Part shown: positions 8,576 through 18,000 of the stretch, piece after piece | Layout of the letters: each line of letters begins with the position of its first letter | How positions within the stretch are numbered: the stretch's first letter is position 1 | Position numbers and translations under genes: made by a program | NCBI GenBank assembly: GCA_937892105.1 | Contig: CALAUZ010000023.1 | Span: forward strand, 1-30,930 | From: an uncultured Fretibacterium sp. | GTDB lineage: Bacteria; Synergistota; Synergistia; Synergistales; Aminobacteriaceae | Length of the DNA stretch: 30,930 nucleotides | Reading direction: 5' to 3' | The notes under the pieces: generated by a model | The model's input: only the letters and a program-made list of their open reading frames with translations | Database searches by the model: none | Told to the model about the DNA's origin: nothing

Positions 8576-10284
8576 TATTCGCTGTCTCCTTCTTCTGGTG
8601 ATGATGTATCGTCATTATCCGTATTATCCGTGTCTGTGCCGTCATCTTCCTGAATTTCCTTGTGCTTCAACAATATTACTTCCGGCTTCATTCTGTATAG
8701 TGTAAGCTCCTGTAGAATGCTCTGAAACGGCGAATGTTCATGCTTCTCTGGAACTTCAGGCTCGTACACCGTGTTAGGCAACGGGGGAAGCTCATTTGTT
8801 CGTGAGGGTGATGGAAGTTCAGATTGTGTCTGCGGTGATGATGTCTCATGCTTCGGACACTTCTGCTCAGCGTAAAGGAAACGCAGTATGACATCAGGAT
8901 AATTCCCCAATATCTCCCCAAGCTCCATCGCTGTCCTGTCTACCCTCAACATCTCGTAGCAATATCTGTGTCCCATGTCCAGAACTATATCTTTCCCCCT
9001 CATGTACGGTCTTGCGTCGCATAGTGCGCAGAACATCATGAAGTTCTTTTCATGCACAGCGGTAAGTATCTCCTCTTTCAGAACAGGGTCTTCCTTCACG
9101 GGGGCTGAAGGTTCTACGGGTGTTACAGGTGTGGCAGGTACGGAAGGCGGAATTGCGGCAGGCGGAGAGACAAGGCCATAATCACGGCGTATCACGGGTA
9201 TTGGGGTATCGTTGTTCCCAACCAGGTGAAGCATAAATATTCCCAACAATATATCGCTCCTTATGCCTGAACGTGCTTCTGTCAGCAGCTTCATCGCAGT
9301 GTTGAGGAGGGAATGGAGGTCTTCCGGCTTCCAATGGGATACTTCATCAAGAAGGTACTTCTTCTCCTGCTCAGATACGCCCAGACTGTCAGCAATATTC
9401 TTCCATTTCGAGACAAGCCAGAGATTTCGGACGAGTGAAAACATTTCCTCGAACACCCTGACACTTGAAGCCCCAGCGTCAAACATCGCCTTCAACCCAA
9501 CGTACCCATCTTCAGGATTATCCCTCAATGATGACAGCCACCGCTCAAATGCCGGACGACTTCCAGCCCCGAGAACAGCCTCGACATTCTGGAGTGTAAC
9601 ATCACCTGCTGCCGTAACCTGTTCGAGCAATGACAATGCGTCACGCAGCGCGCCGTCTGCCTGTCTTGCAATCTCGCGTAACGCCTCTGGTTCAGCTTGA
9701 ACGTTCTCGCTTTCACAGACGTATTCAAGCCGCGAATATATATCATCGGGCGTAATGCTTCTGAACGGTATATGCTGGCACCTTGAACGTATTGTTACTG
9801 GGACTTTGTGCGGTTCAGTAGTGGCCATGATGAATATGACATGTTCTGGAGGTTCCTCAAGAGTTTTCAGGAGTGCGTTGAAAGCTCCCTGCGATAACAT
9901 GTGAACTTCATCAATAATGTAGATTTTGTGCTTAGAGTTGAAAGGTGCGAGGGTTACGTTTTCCCTGAGACCGCGAATGTTCTCAACCCCGTTGTTTGAC
10001 GCACCGTCTATCTCGATAACGTCAAGACTTTCACCCGATGTTATGTCCGTGCAGTTACGGCATTTCCCGCAAGGTTCAAATCCCTGTCTGTCCAAACAGT
10101 TTAAGGCTTTTGCGAAAATTCTTGCGGCAGAAGTTTTCCCGCAGCCTCTTGATCCTGAAAACAAGTAGGCATGGCCAGCCCTGTCCTTAGCGATGGAGCT
10201 TGTGAGAACGTCAACTGCTGCTTTCTGGCCTATAAGTGAGGCGAAATTCTGCGGTCTGTATTTGCGGTATAGAGATACGCTCAT
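8575..10284 (-). CDS. dnaX: DNA polymerase III gamma/tau subunit (clamp loader ATPase)
   Basis: A 569-aa AAA+ clamp-loader subunit. From the chosen start, Walker A is GSRGCGKTS (44-52), the zinc-binding cysteines are C63, C72, C75 and C78, Walker B ends in DEVH (125-128) and the SRC motif is at 167-169. A Pro/Ser-rich linker and an acidic Asp/Glu/Thr-rich tail form the C-terminal part. I chose MSVSLYRKYRP as the start because its ATG overlaps the stop of the upstream gene (ATGA at 10281-10284); an in-frame ATG at 10323 would add 13 unrelated residues. I saw no A6-type slippery site for a shorter gamma product. Confidence 0.95.
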   Translation of the reverse strand: MSVSLYRKYRPQNFASLIGQKAAVDVLTSSIAKDRAGHAYLFSGSRGCGKTSAARIFAKALNCLDRQGFEPCGKCRNCTDITSGESLDVIEIDGASNNGVENIRGLRENVTLAPFNSKHKIYIIDEVHMLSQGAFNALLKTLEEPPEHVIFIMATTEPHKVPVTIRSRCQHIPFRSITPDDIYSRLEYVCESENVQAEPEALREIARQADGALRDALSLLEQVTAAGDVTLQNVEAVLGAGSRPAFERWLSSLRDNPEDGYVGLKAMFDAGASSVRVFEEMFSLVRNLWLVSKWKNIADSLGVSEQEKKYLLDEVSHWKPEDLHSLLNTAMKLLTEARSGIRSDILLGIFMLHLVGNNDTPIPVIRRDYGLVSPPAAIPPSVPATPVTPVEPSAPVKEDPVLKEEILTAVHEKNFMMFCALCDARPYMRGKDIVLDMGHRYCYEMLRVDRTAMELGEILGNYPDVILRFLYAEQKCPKHETSSPQTQSELPSPSRTNELPPLPNTVYEPEVPEKHEHSPFQSILQELTLYRMKPEVILLKHKEIQEDDGTDTDNTDNDDTSSPEEGDSE

Positions 10285-10973
10285 GATTTTATCACACTGA
10301 AAGGGCAGCGTTTCCCTATGCACTGGCTGTTACGAGGTGAGTATGAGCAGACGATATTGCTTTTCTCCATCTCAACTCCGAGATTCCTGCTCACAAAGTC
10401 TATTGCCGACAACACCGCAAGAAAAGAATCCCTTTTGCAACATCTTGGGCCTCCAACAATCCCAATGTTGTGCAAAGCCTCCGAAGTCATGAGGTGGGAC
10501 AACCTGAAGGGTTCGACACTCAAAGGGTCAGAGCCGGTGATTATGGCCGCGAATATTTCCGCGCTTATTCCCGCGCCGCAAGCTCCCCAGTAACCGCAAG
10601 AGCCTCCAGGTATTTCTCTTCCGCGTTCGAGCATTTCGAGGAGTGATGGCATGAGGTCAATATTGCCGCCGGAGTTCCTGTAAGCGGTGAGGAGTGCAGC
10701 ACCAGTCATTGAGTGATGTTCAGGGCCGTGCATGTGGCAGAACGGCAGGGACATCATGGCCTGTAGAATTTCGATGGGGCTGCGCGATGAGGAGTTCAGG
10801 CATGTGTTAATGATGGTATCGAGGCCGTTGACGTGGCAATCATCGCAGACGTAATGGCCTTCGGAGCAGGAAGCATGGCTTGGGCATTCTTTTCCGCAGA
10901 GTATGCATTTCATCATTCTGTTTTGCCCTGAGTATACTAGGGGTGCGCCGCAGATTAAACATTCTTCATTCAT
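10281..10973 (-). CDS. DUF5714-type cysteine-rich protein of unknown function
   Basis: A 230-aa soluble protein with 17 cysteines. The N-terminal part has Cys pairs C5-C8, C23-C26, C43-C46 with C30 and C36, which look like one or two zinc ribbons or an Fe-S site. The core carries CHMHGPEHH (79-87), GGSCGYWGACG (124-133) and GGPRCCKRDS (174-183), which I recognise as the conserved blocks of DUF5714. That family is common in anaerobes and sometimes fused to or beside SAM methyltransferases; its activity is not known to me. The density of conserved Cys and His suggests metal or cluster binding. It is the first gene of the dnaX-dnaE operon and overlaps dnaX by 4 nt, so it should be co-expressed with replication genes. 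Confidence 0.75.
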   Translation of the reverse strand: MNEECLICGAPLVYSGQNRMMKCILCGKECPSHASCSEGHYVCDDCHVNGLDTIINTCLNSSSRSPIEILQAMMSLPFCHMHGPEHHSMTGAALLTAYRNSGGNIDLMPSLLEMLERGREIPGGSCGYWGACGAGISAEIFAAIITGSDPLSVEPFRLSHLMTSEALHNIGIVGGPRCCKRDSFLAVLSAIDFVSRNLGVEMEKSNIVCSYSPRNSQCIGKRCPFSVIKS

Positions 10974-11046
10974 GAGGCAGTAACCTTTCTCTAATATTAT
11001 GGATAATTTGCTTTTAACTTTAACACGGAATGCAAAATTTCTTCAA

Positions 11047-11057
11047 TGTGCTAGAAT
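11047..11057 (+). promoter_or_regulatory. Extended -10 promoter before the 142-aa gene
   Basis: TGTGCTAGAAT: TAGAAT at 11052-11057 with TG-C immediately upstream, resembling the element before the pilin gene. No clear -35. A transcript starting near 11064 would carry AAAGGGG and the ATG at 11092, which excludes the longer start at 10999. Confidence 0.5.
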
Positions 11058-11091
11058 TTCAGCCGTACATCACATAAAGGGGATAATAGTT

Positions 11092-11520
11092 ATGCCAATG
11101 CAGATAGGACTTGACGAATTACTCGGCATGTTGGTTTCACGAGTTGAGGAAATGGGGATTGACAACGATAACCAGAAGAGCCGCTTCAATATCATGTTCA
11201 GAATGCTCTACAAGAAGGGACTGTTCGATGAGAAGGACGCTCTTGACGCTATACGTGAGGAGAACAAAATCCTGCTTGAACTCGGAATGATTAAGGCCAT
11301 GCCCGATGACAAGACACTGAAGGCTGCGGCGGACAATCTCATGCTCTGGATAAAAGGAGACGCAAAGGAGATAAAGCGTTCGATTGATGAAATCCAGAAG
11401 AGGCTGCAAGAGGCTGCGGAGAAACAGAATAAGCCGCGTATTGAGACAGCTCCTGCCGGTGTGCTGAATGAGCTTGACCGTCTGGGTGCGAACAATGCGG
11501 GCAAGAAACTAATTCTGTAA
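11092..11520 (+). CDS. Uncharacterised 142-aa helical protein
   Basis: I do not recognise a family. The protein is short, soluble, Leu/Lys/Glu-rich and probably nearly all alpha-helical, with a coiled-coil-like stretch in its second half (about residues 87-115, KGDAKEIKRSIDEIQKRLQE). There is no signal peptide or membrane segment. The start at 11092 is chosen because AAAGGGG (11077-11083) lies about 9 nt upstream and a likely transcription start falls just before it. Its TAA shares a base with the ATG of the next gene (TAATG), so it is translationally coupled to the CapD-like enzyme, which may indicate a role in envelope polysaccharide synthesis. That is inference from context. Confidence 0.7.
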   Translation: MPMQIGLDELLGMLVSRVEEMGIDNDNQKSRFNIMFRMLYKKGLFDEKDALDAIREENKILLELGMIKAMPDDKTLKAAADNLMLWIKGDAKEIKRSIDEIQKRLQEAAEKQNKPRIETAPAGVLNELDRLGANNAGKKLIL

Positions 11521-13349
11521 TGTTGACCGACTTCTGGCAGAAACTCCCACGCAGAGGTTGTGTAATTGCAATCCTGGATTTTTTTCTGCTATCGCTGGCA
11601 GTGTATCTCGGTTACGCAGTCAGGCTTGGAATAGTAATTCCCCGTTATGTAGATGACTGGTTACGGATTGGCTTCATGCTTCCTCTGGTATGCGTTGGGG
11701 TATTCTGGGTTTCCGGACAGTACAGAACGATATGGCAGCACGCTGGTACTGAGGACTACATAAAGTTTCTGTGGCTGTATATCGTGTCGGTTCTAGGCTT
11801 TCTGCTCATAAACAGTATCACAAAACTCGCGGTATTCCCACGAACATCGTTTGCAATCTCATTCTTCGCAGGGTTAATTCTTTGCGGAGGATTGAGATTT
11901 TCCTGGCTCATGGCAAAATCACTTCATGCCCGGACAAAATCCCAGAGGCTGAGAACTCTCATAGTTGGAGCAGGAGAAGCAGGAGCATTTCTTGCAAGGG
12001 ACTTAATGCGCAACGAGAGCGAGTTATACCCGATGGGCTTCATTGATGATGACGAGGGAAAAATGGGAAGGCAGGTATCGGGGCTTCAAGTTTTCGGGAA
12101 CACATCTGAGCTTCGGGCAATAGCAGAACGCGAGAACATACAGGTTGTACTGATAGCCATACCCAGCGCAAATGGTAGAAAGATACGTGAGATGTATGAT
12201 GTTCTCTCGCCGATGAATATACAGGTGCGTATACTGCCAAGTCTCAGAGAGATTGCTGACGGGAAAATATCCGTGTCGGGAGTGCGCAAAGTTAGGCTTG
12301 AAGACTTGCTTGGGCGTGAACCAGTGAGGATAAGCCTTGACCCCTCGATGAACTACATACAGGGGAAGCGGGTACTGATCACCGGAGCGGGAGGGTCAAT
12401 TGGCAGCGAGATAGTGAGGCAGGTTATACACAACGAGCCATCGGAGGCAATTGTGCTTGGACACGGCGAGCAGTCGATATACATGTTGATGGAGACGCTA
12501 GACAGGCAGGGTGTGAAAATTCCAGTACGCCCAGTGATAGCAGATGTTGCGGACGATACGGCAATGGGTGACCTTTTTGCTTCAGCCAAAATTGAGACGG
12601 TGTTCCATGCTGCTGCACATAAGCATGTTCCATTGATGGAGAATTGTCCGCGAGAGGCCATGAGGGTGAATGACTTGGGAACGCGAACTATAGCACGGTG
12701 CGCCGGAAAGTATAATGCCGAACGAATGGTGATGATATCGACGGACAAGGCAGTGAACCCATCGAGCATAATGGGAGCAACGAAGAGGCTTGCTGAGAAA
12801 ATACTGGAACATGAGCAGGGTAAATATCCTGAGACGAAGTATATGGCAGTACGTTTCGGGAATGTTCTCGGAAGCAGGGGCAGTGTAATTCCGAAATTCG
12901 AGAGACAGATTGCGTCAGGCGGGCCAGTTACTGTTACACACCCGTACATGAAGCGGTACTTTATGCTGATACCGGAGGCAGTAAGTCTTGTGATACAGGC
13001 AGGAGCTTTGGGACATGGCGGAGAACTTTTTGTGCTTGACATGGGAGAGCCTGTAATCATACGAGAGATGGCGGAACTGTTAATACGGCTGTCAGGTTAC
13101 GAGCCTTACCGTGATATTGACATAGTGTACACAGGAACGCGGCCTGGCGAAAAGCTCTACGAGGAACTGTTCTACGATGAAAATTCTGTGCATGGAACGT
13201 TGCACCCCAAAATTTACGTTAGCAGGATAAAGTCTGGAAGTCCAGAAAATGCGCCGGATATTGATGATGGGCTGGAATATGCGTTGCGTTACCCTGACGG
13301 GGCAATGAGCGTACTGAAGAAGTTAGTTCCTGAGTTTGTGCATGAATGA
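11520..13349 (+). CDS. CapD/FlaA1-type membrane nucleoside-diphosphate-sugar epimerase/dehydratase
   Basis: A 609-aa protein with four predicted membrane segments in about the first 130 residues and two Rossmann folds. The first has GAGEAGAF at 150-157, the second TGAGGSIG at 288-295. The catalytic region MISTDKAVNPSSIMGATKR (405-423) has the Met-for-Tyr form of the SDR YxxxK motif that is typical of CapD/PglF/WbpM enzymes. Those are UDP-GlcNAc 4,6-dehydratases feeding capsule, O-antigen or protein glycan synthesis. The length matches the two-domain membrane subfamily. It starts inside the stop codon of the upstream orphan gene and ends before a strong hairpin terminator. The exact sugar substrate cannot be told from sequence. 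Confidence 0.9.
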   Translation: MLTDFWQKLPRRGCVIAILDFFLLSLAVYLGYAVRLGIVIPRYVDDWLRIGFMLPLVCVGVFWVSGQYRTIWQHAGTEDYIKFLWLYIVSVLGFLLINSITKLAVFPRTSFAISFFAGLILCGGLRFSWLMAKSLHARTKSQRLRTLIVGAGEAGAFLARDLMRNESELYPMGFIDDDEGKMGRQVSGLQVFGNTSELRAIAERENIQVVLIAIPSANGRKIREMYDVLSPMNIQVRILPSLREIADGKISVSGVRKVRLEDLLGREPVRISLDPSMNYIQGKRVLITGAGGSIGSEIVRQVIHNEPSEAIVLGHGEQSIYMLMETLDRQGVKIPVRPVIADVADDTAMGDLFASAKIETVFHAAAHKHVPLMENCPREAMRVNDLGTRTIARCAGKYNAERMVMISTDKAVNPSSIMGATKRLAEKILEHEQGKYPETKYMAVRFGNVLGSRGSVIPKFERQIASGGPVTVTHPYMKRYFMLIPEAVSLVIQAGALGHGGELFVLDMGEPVIIREMAELLIRLSGYEPYRDIDIVYTGTRPGEKLYEELFYDENSVHGTLHPKIYVSRIKSGSPENAPDIDDGLEYALRYPDGAMSVLKKLVPEFVHE

Positions 13350-13358
13350 GCAAATAAA

Positions 13359-13397
13359 TCCCCCCTGCCCAGAATATGACAGAGGGGAAAATTTTTT
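13359..13397 (+). terminator. Terminator after the CapD-like gene
   Basis: TCCCCCCTG (13359-13367) pairs with CAGAGGGGA (13380-13388), one mismatch, followed by AAA and T6 at 13392-13397. It lies between convergent genes and may also slow transcripts coming from pgsA. Confidence 0.7.
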
Positions 13398-13401
13398 CCG
13401 G

Positions 13402-13962
13402 TTATCCTGTTATGATTTTGCTTCCCTTTATGAGGTAATCCATCCCGGACCACACCGTCAGTATCATAGCCACCCACATTAGGGCCATTCCGCCGGGTAT
13501 ATGCAGAATGAGCATGACAAGCGCAATAATCTGGCAAACGGTCTTGAGCTTACCGCCTTTTGAGGCCGCAATCACCACTCCTTCAGCCGCCGCAACAAGC
13601 CTTAACCCTGTAACGATGAACTCGCGGGTTATTATGACCATGACAATCCATGCCGGCAGTCTGCCCAGTTCAGTTAGTGCGAGCATAGCTGCAATGACGA
13701 GTACTTTGTCGGCCAAAGGGTCAATGAACTTGCCCAATGTAGTAACGAGCTTGTACTTTCGGGCAATGTAACCGTCGAAAGCGTCTGTAACCGAAGCAAT
13801 GATGAAGACGGCAGCAGCAATGGCATCACCCCAGCTTACATCAGGAAGGCATGAACACAAAGGTCTGTCAATTCTGAGGGACAGAAAGAGCAATACCAAT
13901 GGTGCCAGAAAGACACGAACGAGGCTTAAAGTATTAGGGACATTGAAGATTTTTGACTTCAT
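13402..13962 (-). CDS. pgsA: CDP-diacylglycerol-glycerol-3-phosphate 3-phosphatidyltransferase
   Basis: A membrane enzyme of about 186 aa that makes phosphatidylglycerol phosphate from CDP-diacylglycerol and glycerol 3-phosphate, the committed step to phosphatidylglycerol. The CDP-alcohol phosphatidyltransferase signature is complete: DAFDGYIARKYKLVTTLGKF followed by IDPLADK (D-x2-DG-x2-AR-x8-G-x3-D-x3-D). Several hydrophobic segments are present and NVPNTLSLVRVFLAP is the usual PgsA N terminus. The ATG at 13962 is chosen because GGAGGTG (13972-13978) is 9 nt upstream; the in-frame GTG at 13974 overlaps that ribosome binding site and is unlikely. Neighbouring dnaJ ends 40 bp upstream on the same strand. 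Confidence 0.92.
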   Translation of the reverse strand: MKSKIFNVPNTLSLVRVFLAPLVLLFLSLRIDRPLCSCLPDVSWGDAIAAAVFIIASVTDAFDGYIARKYKLVTTLGKFIDPLADKVLVIAAMLALTELGRLPAWIVMVIITREFIVTGLRLVAAAEGVVIAASKGGKLKTVCQIIALVMLILHIPGGMALMWVAMILTVWSGMDYLIKGSKIITG

Positions 13963-13990
13963 TATAATTATCACCTCCGGGAATGCTGAA

Positions 13991-13996
13991 ATTATA
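13991..13996 (-). promoter_or_regulatory. Candidate pgsA promoter (-10)
   Basis: The minus strand reads GGCTATAATTTC, a perfect TATAAT at 13996-13991 in the short dnaJ-pgsA gap, in the same GCTATAAT context seen elsewhere in the window. The -35 region would lie in the end of dnaJ and is weak (TAGCAG-like). Confidence 0.4.
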
Positions 13997-14002
13997 GCCT
14001 GT

Positions 14003-14881
14003 TTATCCTTCTTCTGCTATCTTCTGCCATAATTCTCTTTGTTTTGCGTTAATATGTCTGGGTATCTCTATCCTTACGCGAACGAATAAATCACCGTTAG
14101 AGCCGTCCCTTTTTGGCATTCCTTTTCCTCTGAGCCTGAGTTTCTGGCCGTCCTGAATACCAGGAGGCATTTTCACCGTAACTTGTCCAGTGAGGGTATC
14201 AATCACCAAGTCTCTTCCCAACACAGCGTCCCATACAGGAACTTTAACATCGCGGGTAAGATTATGGCCGTCAATCTCGTACAATCCATGAGGTTCTATG
14301 TGTATTGTGATGTGAAGGTCGCCGCCGGTCTCGGATTTTCCTCTGAGAGTCAACTTTGTACCTTCCGTTATGCCTTTGGGAATGTTGACGCTTAACGAGC
14401 GTTTTCCGAGTTTAAGGCCAAACGTTCCACCTTTAACAGCGTCCTCAAGTGATAGTGTCAAATCTGCTTCACTGTCCCGTTTCATGGGCTGCTGGTAATG
14501 TCCGGAACTTCCGCCGAATATGTCGCCCAAATTCCCGAAACCTCCTGACCTTGCCCCGCCAAATAAAGTCTGGAAGAAGTCGCTGAAGTCGCCGCCAAAT
14601 TCTACGTGCTGCCAACCCTGACCGTTTCCCCAGCCTGGAGGAGGAGTAAAGTCCTGTCCCTGCTGCCAGTTCATTCCCAAAGTGTCATACTTCTGGCGTT
14701 TGTCCGGATCTTTCAGGACTTCATAAGCCTCGTTAATCTCCTTGTATTTTTCCTCAGCACCGGCTTCCTTGTTTATGTCTGGGTGATATTGTTTTGCCAA
14801 CTTTCTGTAGGCTTTGCGGATATCGTCAGTTTTTGCGTCCCTTGATACTCCCAAAATTTTATAGTAATCCTTATACTGCAT
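14003..14881 (-). CDS. DnaJ-family co-chaperone, CbpA type
   Basis: A 292-aa Hsp40. The J domain is at the N terminus ([26 protein letters not shown] motif in KQYHPDIN). A Gly/Phe-rich linker follows ([26 protein letters not shown]), then the two-part substrate-binding C-terminal domain ([19 protein letters not shown]). The four CxxCxGxG zinc repeats of full DnaJ are absent, which makes this a CbpA/type II protein. I chose the ATG at 14881 ([11 protein letters not shown]) as the family start; the reading frame stays open upstream but the extra 23 residues look like leader. A GGGAG lies about 14 nt upstream. It would stimulate DnaK ATPase; dnaK is not in the window. Confidence 0.93.
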   Translation of the reverse strand: MQYKDYYKILGVSRDAKTDDIRKAYRKLAKQYHPDINKEAGAEEKYKEINEAYEVLKDPDKRQKYDTLGMNWQQGQDFTPPPGWGNGQGWQHVEFGGDFSDFFQTLFGGARSGGFGNLGDIFGGSSGHYQQPMKRDSEADLTLSLEDAVKGGTFGLKLGKRSLSVNIPKGITEGTKLTLRGKSETGGDLHITIHIEPHGLYEIDGHNLTRDVKVPVWDAVLGRDLVIDTLTGQVTVKMPPGIQDGQKLRLRGKGMPKRDGSNGDLFVRVRIEIPRHINAKQRELWQKIAEEG

Positions 14882-14922
14882 CGTTAATATTCTGTCTCCC
14901 TTCTCTAATTCTTTACTGACTA

Positions 14923-14950
14923 ATTTTAACCTTCTATAAATAAATTGCAA
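14923..14950 (-). promoter_or_regulatory. Candidate dnaJ (cbpA-like) promoter
   Basis: On the minus strand TTGCAA (14950-14945), a 16-bp spacer and TAAAAT (14928-14923) lie upstream of the dnaJ start, giving a leader of about 35 nt. Confidence 0.4.
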
Positions 14951-14960
14951 CTGTCATAGT

Positions 14961-14995
14961 AAAAAAAACAGGCCTCCCGTTCAAAGAGAAGCCTG
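14961..14995 (-). terminator. Terminator of the large surface protein gene
   Basis: On the minus strand CAGGCTTCTC (14995-14986) and GGGAGGCCTG (14978-14969) pair over 10 bp with two G-U wobbles and a 7-nt loop, followed directly by T8 (14968-14961). It begins just after the stop at 15009 and should insulate dnaJ. Confidence 0.85.
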
Positions 14996-15008
14996 AATGT
15001 TATTATGC

Positions 15009-18000
15009 TTATCTGCGTTTGAGAATGAACACTAACGCTATTGCTGGAAGGATTAAGCCCATTGAGCTGCAGCCGCCGCCACCGCCGCCACCGCCTGAGC
15101 TTTCAGATGTGGGAGCATTAACGCTTGTCTTCCTTGCCGCCCACATCGTGCCGGAAATTGCGTTGTCTGTGTCAGAGCCATCGGGAACAACAAGTATTTT
15201 CCCTCCTGCACTCCTCATGAGGACACCGCCTGCATCGTTCAATGAGCTGGACATAAGCTGAGCGTTTTTCCCTGTTCCTGCGGAGACGTTCGCAAGGTAA
15301 GCTGTGAGCTGTACTATAAGTCTTCCGCTCGAGTCTGACATCATATTAAGCACGCCGTTAGACCTCGCATTGCTCGCACTTACTCCTCCTGCACCTACTA
15401 CAGGTCTTGTTGAACCGTTCCCAGTGAAATCGAGCCTCAATGTCTGGAATATACGTTCGTATGCTGTATCGCTGTTTATGTCCCCGCTGAGATCGTAGCC
15501 CAGAATATTCCTGACATCTTTGCTGGCGAATGTCCACGTGTAAACTACAGGCATGATATCACCCTTAGACCTGTTGGGATAGTTGATATTTACACCAGCA
15601 CTATTGGCCACTTCATAACCCGAAGAAGAATAACCGGTTCTTGCCGGAGTAAATGTTGCGTATGATGATGCACTTTCCGCATAAGCCGTAAGAAGCGATG
15701 CTGATACTCCCCAGACTGACGAGAAACTGCTCTGGAAGGTTGAGGAACTCACTGACGAAGTACCCGAAGAAGGATAATCGAACGTAATTTGGTACTCGTC
15801 GAAATTCTGCTGGTATGTCCTGAACAAGTTCCTGTAATAAGTGGTAGATGTGTTGAGGACACCAGAGTAAACGTTCGTAACAATTACAGCATAGCTGGCA
15901 GTTGCATATGTCCCATCATTTTTCGCCGCCTGAGTTCTCACGGTGATATATGCTGTGCCTGGGTTCATGACAGTGTAATTCCCCCTCTGGTCATAGCTTA
16001 ATACGCTGCTTCCTGAAGGCGATATTCCCCATACTACTTTGGCATCATCACTGTACGTTCCGTTCACATAGTAAACTCTCGCAATTATATGTGCGGTCTG
16101 CCCTATCTGGCGGAAGTTGTTGGGTATTCCGCTGAGTTGGACGTAGGATATTGCGTAACGATTGGTGTCTTCTTCATCGAGATTAGTCCTTACGGCATTG
16201 TCATTGAAGCAAGCTCCTATGTCAATATTTGTACCGAGTGCTCTTCTGTCGCGTCCTCTCTCGTCATACTGAAGGTAAAAAGCAGCCTGGTCATACGGAA
16301 TGATATTCGTTGCCCTGTATGATGCCCTCAAGTTTGCGTCCTCGCTGAGCATAAGGGTCTGAAGGTGTTTCGTTACTTCATATCCTACAACTGGAGGCTT
16401 TGAAGTATCACCAGGAACTATATTGTCTGCAAGTGCCGCATTGCGGCCGAAGAAAGTCGCCGTTTCCCATAAGGATACGCCCGAATCTGTAGCCTCACGG
16501 TCTGTAGTACCGCCCACGCTGAGACGCCAGGAAGTATTGGAGTTTCCGGCACCGTAAATACCTATACGGTTATATCCCCTGTCATTGTTCACGGTTCCGT
16601 TTTCTGACCATATATCAGCTCCCAGACTTCCTTCATTGCCGACAACTATAGTCGAGTCGATGTAAAGCGTACTGCTGCGGGATATGTATATTCCGCCGCC
16701 CTTGCCTGTACCTGCGCTGTTGCCCATAGAGAAGGTGCAAGCTCTTACCCTGACTGTTCCGGTGAAAGCTAATGCTCCTCCGTTTGAGGTCGGGAATGCA
16801 TTGCGAACAAACGTACTGTTTGTGATCATGCTCTCGTTAGAACCAGCACTCTCAAGGTATATTGCTCCTCCTCCTGCACTGCCTTCAGCGTTTCTGCCCT
16901 GATTGTGGTTGAATGTGCATGAGTCTATTATGGCCTGATTAGCATGAACGTAAATTGCTCCTCCTGTGCCTGCGGTAAGACCCGTGTTGTTTTCCTCAAG
17001 CATTGAGTTTGTTATCCTGAATACCCCTGTGCCTGCATTGCCTCCGAACTGTGCATAGCTTATAGCCCCTCCGTTTACGTATGCGGTATTTGAGGCTATA
17101 TAGCACTTATCCATTGAGACATTGCCGAACGCCATAATCGCACCGCCCGAGCCTAATGTGTTCTGGCTTCCGCCAGTACGGTTGGACGTGAATGATGTCC
17201 GCGATATTTCCGAATAGGCCGAACCGGCACCCATAATGCTTAAAGCTCCGCCGTTAGCATTCGAGACGTTTCTCGTGAAGAGTGTATCTGCCATCTTAGC
17301 AGTAACGCATACAACAGCACCTCCGGCAGCCCTTGCACCTGTTACATCATTACTGTAGAACCTAACATTGTTCGTGGTCAGAATGCCGTTTGCAAAGATT
17401 GCTCCGCCTCCATCATCGTAAACACTTCCTGTGCCTGTGCTGTGATTGGTGTAGAAGTCCGCGCTTGATACGGTTATGTTGCTTCCGCGAAGTGCGCCGC
17501 CGCTTCTGGCCGTCTGATTGCGTATCGTTGAGTTGCTGATAGTAATGTCGCTGCTGCCCATTCCGGCATTGACGAAACCACCGCCGCCCGTTTCCGCAGT
17601 GTTCATGTCGGTTATCGTCATACTGTTAATGGTGATGTCCGATGAAGCAGAACACACTGCACCGCCGCTGTTATAGGCCCAGTTTCCTATTTCGCCGCCA
17701 AACTTGTAGCTGTTGTCCAGCATTGTGCGCGGATTTCTTGATGTTGCACCGATGAACAACGCTCCTCCGTTTCCTGCCGCTGCGCCGTAGGGATCTACTG
17801 TCGTTGAGCTAATGTCTTTGCTGGCTCTGTTATCGTTGAAGTTGATGTTTTCTGAATGGCTTATGCGTGAAAGAGTATGAACCCAGACTGCTCCACCATT
17901 CCCATTGTTAGCTCTGTTCTCCGTGAATGTAACTTCAGGCGTGAAACTAGCTCGTCCGCTCTGGGCAATATACAACGCTCCGCCGTGTTTGGAGGAGTTA

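Noticed and set aside
8575..10284. Programmed frameshift in dnaX producing a short gamma form
   Set aside because: I saw no A6-G-type slippery run on the coding strand, so only the full-length product is supported.
10999..11091. Longer N terminus for the 142-aa protein starting at 10999
   Set aside because: It would begin upstream of the likely promoter and has no ribosome binding site; AAAGGGG fits the ATG at 11092.
12353..13060. 235-codon open frame on the minus strand
   Set aside because: It is antisense to the second Rossmann domain of the CapD-like gene, whose motifs are fully conserved; the minus-strand translation shows no recognisable features.
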